A DNA stretch of 64,000 nucleotides from Raffaelea ambrosiae (lineage: Eukaryota; Ascomycota; Sordariomycetes; Ophiostomatales; Ophiostomataceae): contig PCDI01000001.1 of assembly GCA_002778195.1 (NCBI GenBank), positions 3,559,869-3,623,868 on the forward strand. Direction: 5' to 3'. Below the pieces are notes generated by a model, which was not told the DNA's origin, did no database searches, and saw only the letters and a program-made list of their open reading frames with translations. The stretch's first letter is position 1; each line of letters starts with the position of its first letter. Of this stretch, positions 33,706-46,288 are shown one piece after another. Made by a program: the position numbers and the translations under genes.

Positions 33706-36700
33706 CAAAATGTGGAGGGTCTAGGCATTCCGCAGTAAGCCATCCGGTCCCCATCAGGCAGTGTCTACTGGTGAAGATACTTGGTAGCTACATGCATGCT
33801 AGGACCAGTGATCAGCACTTGCCGGCCGGGATTGGATGAACCTGCGGACGGTGACATGGTGGAAGAGGCAGGGGCCTGTTGGGATGAGCTGTCTAGCCTG
33901 GTGTAGCCATGCCGCGAGGGCGAGAGAGAGCAACCCCAAGGCAGGACTGACAAGTTGAACGGGGGTGTGTCACCAAGACAGAGGCGTCGAGAGGCATGGC
34001 CCTAAGAAGGTGCTGCCAATGGCTCCAGGCAGTACGAGTACCGTCACGCACGAAGTACTTACTCGTACAGATGTGGGAGGTGCGAAATAGAGGTGGTCTT
34101 GGCATCGTCTAGGCGTTGACAGAAATGGGTTAGTGTGGGTTGGCAAACTGGCAAGGATGGGGGACTAAAGGCAAAAGCCTCTCTCTTTGGGAGTCGGTAA
34201 TACAATGTGGTTTAGTTAGTCGAGGTCGGTGGCCACAGGTCGACGACGACCAGGCCGAGCTCGTCTGAACATGAAATCCGACGACGAGGTCGGTGCAAGC
34301 ATAACAAAAGAAACAGGTCGTTGCGTTGGATGCCATGTTCAAAGTATCTTGAACTCAAGTTAGAGCAAAAAGCCAGATGACGTTAACTTGATTCAGCCCA
34401 GCCTGTTTTGGGGACTACTCGTAAAAGGACCTCGACCGAACTTGTCCAAAACAGTCTAACGGGGTTTCTCCGCCTCGAGTGCGGAATTCAGAAGCACTGC
34501 GAGAACCACCGACAAAGATGGGTGCCGTACTACCAGTTACTACGTATTAGTTACGGTGTAAACTGACCAAAATGTGCCTTGCGGAGTCTTGGTGGAGTGG
34601 AGAAAGCCGGCCAGGCTCTAGATGGGGTCCCCTCTTTAAGCATGTCCATACGGTGCGCCACTAGTTAGGGGCCATTTAGCGGCGCTCTAGTACCTGCAAA
34701 CCAGGCAAACAAGGCAAACAGAGGGGAGCAGAGTTACCACAGCATCGTTGCTGCTGGCTTTCTTTTTTGTTTTCGCGGTTGACCAATCCAAGCCTTGTAG
34801 TTAGGGAGAGGGGAACGCCCGCGGGGAGTCCCGGCCGTTAATCCGGACCAGCATACCTGACAGTGTCTGGCAAATGCGCCTGGCGAATGCTCACACCCCA
34901 TGTTCTGGGACTGGGATTCCTAGCGCGTAAACGGTTCCTGCATTTGTTCAGTCTTCTTTCTCTCTTGCCTCACCACGTCATGTTTTTCCTCGCAAGATAC
35001 TTCAACCAGAGTCATCTGCCGCGTGCACAGCCCAGAAGCCTGTCTGCCCAGGACCGGCTCTTCCGTGTCGACAAATCTCTCCCCACCTCTTCCCATTTGT
35101 CTTTGTCCATTCCCGGAGCAGGCAGACTTTCTGACGCAAAGAGTCGAACGAGCATCTGACAGGGTGCGGCCTCTCAATGATCCACCACCAGCACTACCGC
35201 CCACTGTGGCTTGGGCAAGGCCGCCACTGTGGCTTGTTCACGTTGTCAAGGTCCCGCAACGCGCTTTCCCACGCGCAAAGGTAACCTGCACTGAAGACTT
35301 CTCTCGATTCTGGCTGCTTACGGATAGTATCTCTCTTCCTTTTCCAGCAGCACCGGCCCCATCTCACTGATTTTCTTGTGCGCCCAGCCGGCTGGGCACC
35401 CGGTCTTCAACACCACTGCGATTTCCTCACCGGTCCGAGTGGCATAATTACAGGGTATTGGTTCCGAGCACAAAGAGTTCCTCTGTCACTTTCTTCTCTT
35501 GTTTGCTTTGACGTGGTTGCATTTTAACAGTCGTCGCCGCAACACGGACCAACCACACTTCCTTTGTATGGGGTTCATTATTCCCGTCCCGGGCCTTCGT
35601 TCCCAGGTCCATGGTATGGCGCACACTCGCACTCGTCAGGCTTTAAATCGGCCATTACCGGTCGCAGTCACACCGAAAGTACCAACAGCCTGGCTTGGGT
35701 ATTGACTAGTTGCCATGTAGTTACATCATACCACAAACCGACCCGAGGCCCAGCATGGCATCCATCCTCCCTCCGCCTTTTTTACCTCCACCCCTTTCGC
35801 TTCGTTTCACGCTCCTTCTATCAAAATCCCACTGGCCGTTACCATTTCTGGCCGAATCGGATGTTTCACCCCCTCAGACGCCCCAATGTCCCGTTTGTCC
35901 GTCAGCCGTCTTGCCAGGCCCGCCTCGCGGCATGGCCCTCGCAAGAGGAGGGAATGCTGGCACCCCCTTTGTTTCCGACTCGACATTTATAGTCGGGCAA
36001 TGCTGGAGGCATATGAGGACGAGCGCACATGCAGCCGACTATATTCCGCCCTCCTTCTCCAGTCGCGTGCAATCAGCATTGATACCCGGCCATCGACCCC
36101 ATCGAAATCCACTGAAATCTATCGACCCCATCCCCTCCATGGCCAAGTGCGGTACTTTTTTGCCCGCACAACGCTCCCCATTCCTTCCCCGTCCATTGGA
36201 TGCCCTGGAATTATGCACCCAGAAGCTTTGGCATGTGTTTTAGTATATATGCCTCAAGATGTACTCCGTGTGCATATGTAGTACTTTGTAGCCCTGCAAT
36301 ACCCCGGCAGCAACTTTGTACACGACTCCGTTCTGTGGGCAGCCCTCTGGCAATGAACGCCAACGAATAACCAAAAGAAAATAGCCAGACTGGCCCACGT
36401 ACTTTATGAGCCTAGTCCATTTTGGCGGATCTCTGAATTTCCAATACAGGATGTACTCCAGAAACAGGGGTTCTCCTTTGCTTCGTCAAGTCATCTTCAA
36501 GGGAAAGATTGGCGAGAAGGAAAAGCAGGCACTGACGGAAGACTTGTTATGGATCAAAGCACCTGCTCGGTCGATGTAGTCTATCATGGCCGTCGGGCTT
36601 CGCTGTGTGTAACAGCAGTCCATATCAAGACCGCCGAGGCTTGCGCTAGCAGCCGCGGGCGAGACGCACAGGGGGCTAGTATGCATGTGGGCATTGATGA

Positions 36701-38737
36701 CTGCAATGCCATACAGCTTCACACATCCTTGCTGAACTTCAGCTTGTAGGTAGCAAGTGGCAGCTTCCGGCGTGAAGGCACGAGCCGCAAAGCTCGTGAC
36801 AAAGAGCGCAGCCATGCCTTGAAAGTGGCGTTTCCGCACGAGGAATATTAGTGTGCTCTGCGAAACAGGTGGAAGTGATCCATGGCAGCTACTACCAACA
36901 GTAGTAGTATCCAGATACATACATATATGAGTATATATATCTGGGTCCCTGGATGCTGTCCTGTGTCAGAATGCTGCTTCCAGTGCTTAGGAATTGCCGC
37001 ACAGATTTGCATGATGAAAGCGACACTTTCTTTTCCACCAGCAGCCATGTGGCGGACTGGCGACAGCCAGTAGCAACCTCTCACTCTCCACGCACGTCGA
37101 GGAAGTGCCATCCTTGGCAGAATATTGCCTTGCCAACTTTGTTCATCATTCCGATCCATCGTTGATGGCTTGCCTGTACCGTAGTTCTTCTTGCAGCCAA
37201 GACAGTGCTCCAACCAAGGGAGACCCACCATCTTCTCGAATGTACTTGGCGACTCGCCACAAGCACCGAGTTAAATTCTGGGATCGGCCATGACTGAGGT
37301 GACGACGGACGGCGACACGGTGGCGGGTGGAAACAATGTCGACGCTGGCATGGCCGTCGATAGCCGTCTTTCGGTTGGTCGAGTTGGACAATGCTCTGGA
37401 ATGGATTTCATCCCCGGGCAGTGTTCTCTAGCCGATATTCTGCAAACACAGTCGACCACACTGATGGTCAAACTTCTAGACGCTGGTCGTCAACTGTTTT
37501 TTCTCCCCTTCGACTGACAGCCCTGTCGTCGATTGTTTGATTTTAGATGTTCTCGAATCAAATCTCTCAGGGGCTCGCATTCGCAACATCTGGAATCGAT
37601 GCTACACATTGCCGAAGCAGTGCAGCGGGAGCAACTACGCGAATCGCGAGTCTCAAGACATGATGCATGTTCCCTAGGATATGTTAGCAGACCGGCCTGC
37701 GAATTCTGCTGCAATGTTGGCAAGTGTGTCGATAGCAAAACAACGTGGCAGTAAAAAATCAAACATGATGATAGGCAATAAAGAGACAGCGAGGAGCCAA
37801 CTTTTTCATGTCAACTGTCGAATGGCAGTAACTTGAAGAAGCTTCTGCTGGAGTGGTGATATTTGTCTGCGCGGTGGGAGAGATTCGGTCAACAACTGCA
37901 CTTGAATTAGATTTGTCGTTCTAAACGAATGCATTGCGATACATTAGACGTATGCATGTTCGTATCTCCTTTCCCCGTGAACCATTTTTTTCGACAGCCG
38001 GGGAAAAGCTGGTATAACTTGCGATTTAACACTTGTTGTGTCGTCGTTAACTAGGATCCCGTGGCAAATACTGTGTCTTCGAACAAGCCAGCGCTGTTCT
38101 GATCAGCCTCGCGCCCGGCCATGCTGGCAGCCTCGCCAGAGGAGTCTTCGCGGCTCGATTTCGGTTATCAAAATAGAAGACGTCTCAGCCTGTGCGATCT
38201 GAATGAGACAAACAAACAGAACAGAATCCGGTCCTAGCGGGACGCGTCTCGTGTTCTGCTCCTTCGCCGCGGCGAATAGAAAACGATCACCAGACGCGGA
38301 AACCCCGGCTATCACAAAGGATTGAGAGAAAGCAAAAATTGGGGAAGTAACCGGGTCCAAAGGAAGAAGAAGCAGCCTGTGAAATCGAGCGGTCCTCTTT
38401 CAGCCAAAGAGAGGAAACAAAGAAGAATCGAATGTCACTCCACGGCAGGAGGCCCATCAGAAGAACACAAAGAAAGGGATTGTGCGAGAGAAAGGGGGGG
38501 GCAGCGGCAGGGGGCGGGGGCACAAGACGGTGGCAATTGAGAGAAGTTGGGCAGATCTATCTAGACCAACAACGAGTGAAAATGACAGAAAGGCGGACAG
38601 CCGTGGCATGGCCTGGAAATCAGAGCATGTCGGTTCATTTTCCTGCCGTTGGTGTCGGCATGTTTAGGAACAAACGAGAAGACGGAAGAAGTTGAAACAT
38701 GGCAAGCTGAAAGGTAGGGTCACAGCGAAGGGCAGCT

Positions 38738-38764
38738 GGACCAGTTGGACCAGTTGGACCAGTT
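38738..38764. repeat. 9-bp tandem repeat, three copies
   Basis: Three perfect copies of GGACCAGTT, followed by GGA. Noncoding as far as can be seen. Confidence 0.9.
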
Positions 38765-39151
38765 GGAAGGAAGGATAGAGGAAGATGATGATGAAAAATA
38801 AAATTAAAAAAAAAAAAACGGAAGAGAGACAGAAAGGGACGGGAAGATACGAAGTTTGGTGATTGGTTTTCGGTCGGGGGTTTTTTTTTTGATTGAATAT
38901 GCTTGGCTGAATTTTAATTTAAGCAATTCGAAATTCGTGTGCTCGTAAAAAAGAATCGTGTGTTGTATGTGAGTTGAGAAAAAGAAGTATTAAATAAACC
39001 CAATGGTCAAAAACGAAGAGACGAGAGCTTCCATGGCAATTGCCGCCAGTCGCTCTTTCCGTCTTTCCGCGCAGTTTCATCGGCCTTCCATGTCCTGCAG
39101 CTCTGCAGGACTAAAGGTGTGACTGGGTAAGGAAGTCCTCTGCTCCTTCCT

Positions 39152-39185
39152 ACCTTGCTCTTGCCTGCACCTTGCTCTTGCCTGC
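39152..39185. repeat. 17-bp tandem duplication
   Basis: Two perfect adjacent copies of ACCTTGCTCTTGCCTGC. Confidence 0.9.
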
Positions 39186-39641
39186 ACGACCACGCGCCAC
39201 GTTTAGTCCAATCGCACTTGCGCGAGATACGAGAACCTGCAGAGCGATATGCAAAGGAGGCAAAAAAAAAGGGGAGATACATCTTGCATGCATGCATGAT
39301 GCAGACGGCAATGTCTGTCTCTCAGAGCAGAGTGACGTCGCTGGAAGGCGTCCAGCAATACGACCACGTATCATACGCGCCTCTCACTTCTCTCACCCAT
39401 CCTCCTGCCTTCTCTCAGTCCCAACCAGTGAAAACGACGAGCTTTCAACAGGAGGGTTGCAATCCTGGCGGGCTGGCCTCGGCTGGCCACAATGCTGGCA
39501 ACCATATCGAGATCGAACTGGGCAGAGGAGGGAGCTTGGGGAGACAAGGTTGGATGCCGGCCAGCCGAAGGCGAAAGACGCGAGGCTTCTTCGGGCCTTC
39601 CAAGGACTCTTCATTCCACGAAGGCGGATGTGTGCGTGCTT

Positions 39642-39672
<31 letters not shown>

Positions 39673-39680
39673 GTGTGTGC
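39642..39680. repeat. (TG)n microsatellite
   Basis: Alternating TG over about 39 bases with a single C interruption. Confidence 0.9.
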
Positions 39681-42600
39681 GAGCGAGCAGCGAGCCATGT
39701 CGGCAAGAGAGACACCCGTTCCTCGTCCTCGTCACGCTGAAGGAATTGAGTTTGGCTTTGGTAGCAATCCAGGATCCTTGGACTACCACTCTTGCCCCCC
39801 CTCCCTTTCAGCTGGACTGTGGGAGTGGTGTATCTCTCGGCGCTTCTGCCGTCACGGCCTCACACAAAATGTAACTACATGCATACACACAAACATGTGC
39901 ATTCACACACACTCGCGCACTATTTTGCTTCCCGCGTCACCCGTGGTTATTCTCCTAGCCGCCCAAGCCAACAACAACTGGGGTTGGCTTCCATTCTCCA
40001 GATCTTGGATCACGGGGAATTGGCCACATGCAAAGGTAAAAGTGCAAGTGGAAAAACTCCAGAAGAAGAAGGAAAGCAAACATGCGGATCCGATCCTTCT
40101 TCGCGGTGATGAGGTGTGCAAGGTGCGAGAATTAATGGTAAAGGACGCCGGCAGCACTCGCCTGAAAAAAAAAAAAAAGTCCTCCGTCGGCGCCTTTTTG
40201 TTTTGGAGGGTGGTATGGCAGGGGCAGAGAGGATAAAAGTACAGCAATTTCGTAGGATACCTGCGTTTGAGCTCGTCGGTTCCGCCCTGGCTCGAGCTAC
40301 CTACTTTGTATGCCGCACCAAACGAAACGCAGATTCGAGCTCCATAGAAGTCTGATATCATCGCTTGCTCGCCAGCGTCGGGCGGCCTGTCCAAGCAGAA
40401 AGAAGACGTACAAAAGTACCGGTGGGCTGGTGTGCCGGTGCCGATGCCGGTGCCGTGCGCCGGCGTGTCGGTCAATGGAAACAACATACGGCTGTTGAAG
40501 CCGTGGGTTCGTTTATGGCGTTGCTGGCATTTCAAGCAGGGTGTTTTTTTTTTTTTCTTAAATTAAATTGATATTTTTTATTTACAAAAAACCCCCCCAA
40601 TATAACAGCCATTACCCCCCATTGCTTCAAGAACTTTTGCCTCCCCCAGAGGGCTGATACCCGCATGATCGTCGCCCAGTGGCAAATGAAGCAAGAAACG
40701 TTTACACGTTTGTTCCTGCGAGTTCTTGTGCTAAATTGCTGTGGCGAAAACATCGCAAGAGAGAGGCAAATGCAGGGTATCATATCGTTTCAGACAGCGT
40801 CGTAGTAGGGCAATCTGCATATCTAATTCGCGGAATTGGGGACCGTTAGGGACAACCCAATTTTGTGCGTGTGTTTGCGTGCATTGCGTTCTTGTTTCTG
40901 ATGCTGCAGTTGGCAGCCATACTCACCGGAGTCGTGATCCTTTTCAGCTTGTCCGCGACGCTCGTTGTCTTTCGCTTGTTTCTTTTTCACCGCTTGCCGC
41001 CTCGCTTGCCCTTTGGCAGAAAGGCAAGAGCCGCATTTCGCAAAAAGAACAAAAATATTTCTCAACAGTTTTCCGTTTGAGGAACTTTACATTAGCGTGC
41101 TGCACTTGCGCACACTTACGCAGTAGTTTGCTCGTTACCCGTTGCGTGGCGGGTTCTTTTTCTTTGCTCGTTTGCTTGGTTTCTTTTCTTTTCTGGCCTC
41201 TTTTTATTTTTGCTTCTTTGCCTCTCCAAGCTGCCGGACACACATGCACAGAGAAGCGACGAGGCCGCGGGATGTTAGTGTGAGCCGCTTGGCCGGTTCA
41301 AGATGTGTCTCCGGAATACCTTCCCAGGGGTTCGTTCGTTCCTGGCGGATCTGCTCTTGTTTTCTCTTGCCTCGAGGCCCCGTAGATGTCCCTTTCGGGC
41401 AAGCTTGGCCGGACGCCTCCTGCCCCGGGTTGGACAATTGTATTCGGAAGGATTCTTTCGCTTATGCTGTAGGCTGCCTCTTTCTTACAATTACTCCGTC
41501 CGCTTCGCTTCGCTCCGCGTGTTCTTTTTTGCCCTTTTGCTCCATGATCCTCCGTCGCCTCACTCGGGGTTTCAGGGTGCATGTGATGTGCTTGGGCCTG
41601 AGCCTCTAATAGCAAATAAACGCTGGAGGCGCGCTGCACAGGCCCTCCCCCTCCCCCCCAGGGCCCAAACGCAGGTAGATAGACAGCGCCCTAATTTATA
41701 CGAGAGCGAATGACAGAGGGTACCGGGTTCCCGGGACCCAACCAAGAACGGGCATTTCGCCGAATGAGAAGACAACTGTGCCTGCCTTGTCTCATGCAGG
41801 CCTACCGGGCCTGAGCTAGAGAAGCCGAGCCCGCTGCCACTTGCTTCGTTTCTTCTCCTGCGTATTTTCTGAACTGCTAAAGAAGAAAAGGGTGCTTGCA
41901 TGGCCAGCCTCTTGGGCAGCTTTCTTCTTCTTTTTTCTGTTGCCATGGTCCATTTTGGCCGTCCGAGTGCTCTGCATTGGACGGCATGTTGTATGCAGAC
42001 GCACACGCCGCCTACCCTCCCCCGTCTGTTGTTGCCCTGGTAAAAAATCCCGATTGGGAACTTTTGACGTTCCCGGTCTGCTGTGATTCAGAAGCACTCC
42101 CTGTGCTCCAGTGTTCTCCCAGCAGTAGTGGACATGCGTAGCGCCGGGACCGTGACAAGCAACTGGCATGGCAATGTACACCCGCTTGCGGACACCGTAC
42201 GGAGTCAGTGCCAGGATAACATCAGGGCACGGTGGTAGCAGGGCAGCGAGGCAACCGATCAAACGGTGGCTTGGAGCTATCGGCGTCCTCCGTTCTTAGT
42301 GTGCCAATGCAACCCACCCGGCAGGCACTAAACCCCGAGTGTGCCCTTGGATTTTGTGGCTTTAGGATTTGTTCAGCTGTCATGGTCTCCGACTGCAGTA
42401 GCGCGACTGGGTGGGTTGTGCAATGTACGAGTACCGTGCAGAGAGACAAAGTGCAAATGGGTTGCTTCGTCTCTCTGTCGTAAGTGATGCACGACATCAC
42501 TCCAGTAGATCCCACTGGAGTCTCCGCTGCGAGCAAGCCACTCTGCACTATGAAGAACCCTGTCGTGGATATTTTCTTATCCTTGTCGATCCCCGTGACT

Positions 42601-45600
42601 CTTTGCCCGGCCCTTATTTTGTGTGTGTTTGTCTGGCTCTTATCCCGCACGTCTTCTAAACTCTGGGCACTTTACTGTCGCACTGTCGTAGGCTTTGATG
42701 AGGTGCACCATCTTGGCTGTCCGGTGAAGTCTTCCCGGCACACATGGCAGAACCGTTCCAACTGGCGAGCCAGTCATGCGTGTATGGTGCATGGCAACGA
42801 CACGGGACGGATATGTCTTGGGACTGGTCTCGTTGATGTTGCCGTGAAGGAGTGAGTGGCGGGCAGCTACTGTGTACAACAGACGGCGTCGATTCTGCTG
42901 CCGGCACCAATTGTTCACACCCTTTCCACGGCCGCCCACCCACCCTGGCCGCCACCCTCTCGAACCCGCTGCCATGGCACTCGTGTCTGGTCGGGTATAT
43001 TTTGGCTGGGACCCGAGTTGGTGGGTGCTGATAGTGGGGGAGAAAACGAAGAAGGGGGTGAAGAGAGGGGAATGCTACTGTACGGTGTGCACAGTAAGAT
43101 AGCTAGAACGGGCGTTTGCTCTCTTTGTGTGTTCTCCGGGGACCTGTGTGTTCGTATGCATCAGTCTTCCCGCGAGTCCACTTTTGCTCTGTGCCCAGTT
43201 TTCGCTCTCTTTGTTCGTTTCTTTTTTCTCCCGGGTCTGCCCCCAGTCCTCAGCTGCTTGAGGGTCCTGCAGAGCTGCGAAGAAGATCGCTTGGCCCCGC
43301 TTGATGTGGCAGGCGCCAGCATTGTGCGTATGCACCTGGCGTGTCGTGAACGCAAGATAGCGCAGTCTTGCCCGAGGTGAGTTTGAAAGCAGCATTCGTC
43401 GAGCTTGGACCCCGGGCGTGAGGCGCACATCGCACCAGCCACAGACCGCGAGCAGGCGAGCACAGAGCAGCCATGGCCTGCCAGCATTCTTTATTTCTCG
43501 TCCGAAGTTATTGCCGCATTGCCTGCCTGCTCATTGGCCCCCTGCCTGGCTCTGGAATTTGTTGAGCTATGAAGGATTTGGCTGAACCAGCCGTTCGGTA
43601 CCCGTCGATCGACGCGCCCGCGGTGTGTTGGGCGGCTTCTAGTCGGTGTTCTAGTACGTAGCTTTGGGTAGGGTGCACGCATGCCGGGTACGCAAGAGAC
43701 GTACTCGTACACCACATTACCTTGCGTCTCACATTGTGCATTGGAAGAAACTCCCAGGATGCAGGGGTGGCTGGATGCTCGACTTGTCCACCCTGTGTCG
43801 GTGTGACGAGCGTGCGTATCACTGTGTCTCGGCTGCGAGCCTGCGGTGGTCGGCATGGCTGCGTATGCTTGTGTGTGTTTGTGTTTGTCTGTGTAAGATA
43901 CGGGCAGATACTTTGATTGCTCACCTGCGTTGCTTCTGTACATACTCTGTACAGGTTCAGCTAGCGCCTGCCCTCATCTCTCCACTCTGGAGTTCCATGG
44001 ATCCGAACGCAACCCTCCCTCGTCTCATCCTCCTCCCCTGCAACCCTCCCCTATGTTTCTGCGGTTTCTGCATTTTCTGAGGCCTCTGCGACTCTGTTCT
44101 CCTGCAGATCCCCGTCTGAAGCCCGCCGATTTGGTGGAAAATGTGACGAAAGCAACAGTTGTGACAAAAAAAAAAAGCGACGGAAATCGGAGGGAGGGCT
44201 CGTCAACCCGCGATCAGCCCGCGGCTGTCTGCTGATATCTGGCGGTTCTTCAGCAGCGACCACCCGGCAATCTATATGTCCCTGTGGTATTGAAACGTGT
44301 TTGTCTCGGTCGTGGATCTGGTACGCATTCCGCCGAGTGCAAGGGTCTCATCCGCCCTCCCTTCCAAGATGGCCCGCGCAAATACGTGGTGAGATGCCAT
44401 TTCTGCCAGTCGCCTCACCTGCGGAGGATGTTGGCCAAAAGTATTGTCCACAGTCTGTTGGACCGGGCGAGGAGAGAACTGGAGTGGGTCTGATTGTGGT
44501 GGCCTTTTTTGGTGATCCTTTCTGGTGGGATTTTTTTTTTTCCTTTTTTTTTTCTTTTTTTTTTACCCTGCTTGTTTGTTTGGTTGGCTTTTGTTGGGTG
44601 GCGTAAAGTTCCCAAACTTTTTTGCCCCCCGCTGGCACCTGCCTGCAGTTCTTAGCTGAAAACCTTCGGCTCTAGCTCCGCACCCATGCTTGGCCCTGGG
44701 CTGCCTGCGCGGATTCCTGGTACCGGCGATCGGAGAGCACGGGATGGGGGCAGCCCACTGGAGGAAAGCACAACCCGACCCCAGCGCGATTTCTCTCCCC
44801 TGTTCTTGCTGTACTATGTATTATTACTCCTGGCTGTAACTATCGGTGCGATCTCGATAAGGAGGATCCGCGCGCCAGCTCCCTGCGACTGCATACAAGG
44901 GAAGGAGCGACCCAAGTACAGCTACCTGCCTCACGTGGGGAAAGGACAGAGCTACCGTCGTCACGGTACTTCCGCCTCAGCCTTTCCGGCAGTTCGCGTA
45001 TCTGGCCAGACTTAGAATTGATTGCTCGTTCACCTTGGACGCCCGTCGTCTCCAGCTTCCTGTTCTTGCCCATTCCTGTCTAGTCGTTGAACACCAAGCC
45101 TGTCGCCACGCCCCAGTCCCAACAATCCCTGGTCTTGTGCCCTGTCTTTGTGCGGTGGTGTTGTGCAAGTGCGTAGTAATCCTCGTATGTGTCTTGGGTC
45201 CGGTCTCCTCTTTTACGTGCGTGTGTGCGCGAGCGAGTGTGTGATGAATGGGTGCCGGTATTCTCCTCTTTCTCCTCCTATTCTGCAAAGTGTGCCTGAT
45301 TTCGCCTCTCAGCCCCCTGCAGCCTGTGTTTGGGACGTCGGGCAATCACAATCCCTCCTTCTACCAGCCTTCCACTCCTTCTTTCTTTCGTTTTTCTAGC
45401 GCATATTATGGGGCTTTCCCATCACATGGGGTCGACGCAGCACTGACACATAGGCGACCCGTCCGGAACCAGGGCCACCAGTGGACAGCGATGCGGGTGG
45501 GTGACTGCTGGGCGGGCGCCCGCGGTCTCCACCTTCTGCGAACATCTTTTTCTCGTGGGTCCGACAGAGTGGAACGTGGGTAGTAACTAGCTTTGTCTAC

Positions 45601-46266
45601 CAGGCCTGTCGAGCAGGGCGGGAATGAGAGACAGGACCCGAGCGAGCTGGGAGAAAGTACAAGGTTGAGGGGGGGGGTGTGGTGAGCCAGTTATATCCAA
45701 GGACATCCGGATCTTTCCTCTTTCCCAGCTGTGCTTTTACACCTACCCCCCCTGGTCATCTGTGCCGGCGCTCTCCTTCGTCTATTTGGAAGCGTCTGAA
45801 TTTTCCTGCATTTCCTGAACACCCTGAGAGTTGTCTGGACGTGCCTGCTGATACGTCCTGCCGGCTGTCGACTTCTTCTTCTTCTGGCCGCCTGCAGCAG
45901 CCAGCTTGCGTCTACCGTATTATCTGGCTCTCTTACACCCTCCGGACAGCCGCTGCAGATACGCAGCGTCTTGGTGTTTGCGCTGGCTCATCCCTTCTTC
46001 ACGGCCTGCTCGCCCTGCTGGGCGTCAGTCCGCCCATCCCTCTTTCGTCTTTGACGTGCCGCTGCCACTGAGCCTCCCCCCCTGCTGCCCCTGGCTGGCT
46101 CACGTTTGCCCGCCGCCGCCGTCTTCTCGCGGCTCAGCAACTCATGGGTCGGACAGCCTTCCGTGGATGCGGAGCTAGTTGCTGCCTCGTAAGCCATTAT
46201 GCCACTTTGTTCTTCTTCCCGCACCCCCTTCCCTCCTGTCCCTGCACACCCACATACACAACCCAA

Positions 46267-46288
46267 CCCCCCCCCCCCCCCCCCCCCC
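46267..46288. repeat. C22 homopolymer
   Basis: Twenty-two C, followed 60-80 bases later by CA-rich alternating sequence (46353-46395). Confidence 0.85.

Noticed and set aside
34660..34815. TTAGGG-like words as telomeric repeats
   Set aside because: Only isolated TTAGGGG/TTAGGGA words, with no array, so there is no sign of a telomere or interstitial telomeric tract.
39172..40236. 354-codon plus-strand frame in the gene-poor block
   Set aside because: It reads through a TG microsatellite and an A homopolymer, has no domain, and overlaps a second equally long frame. I could not support it.
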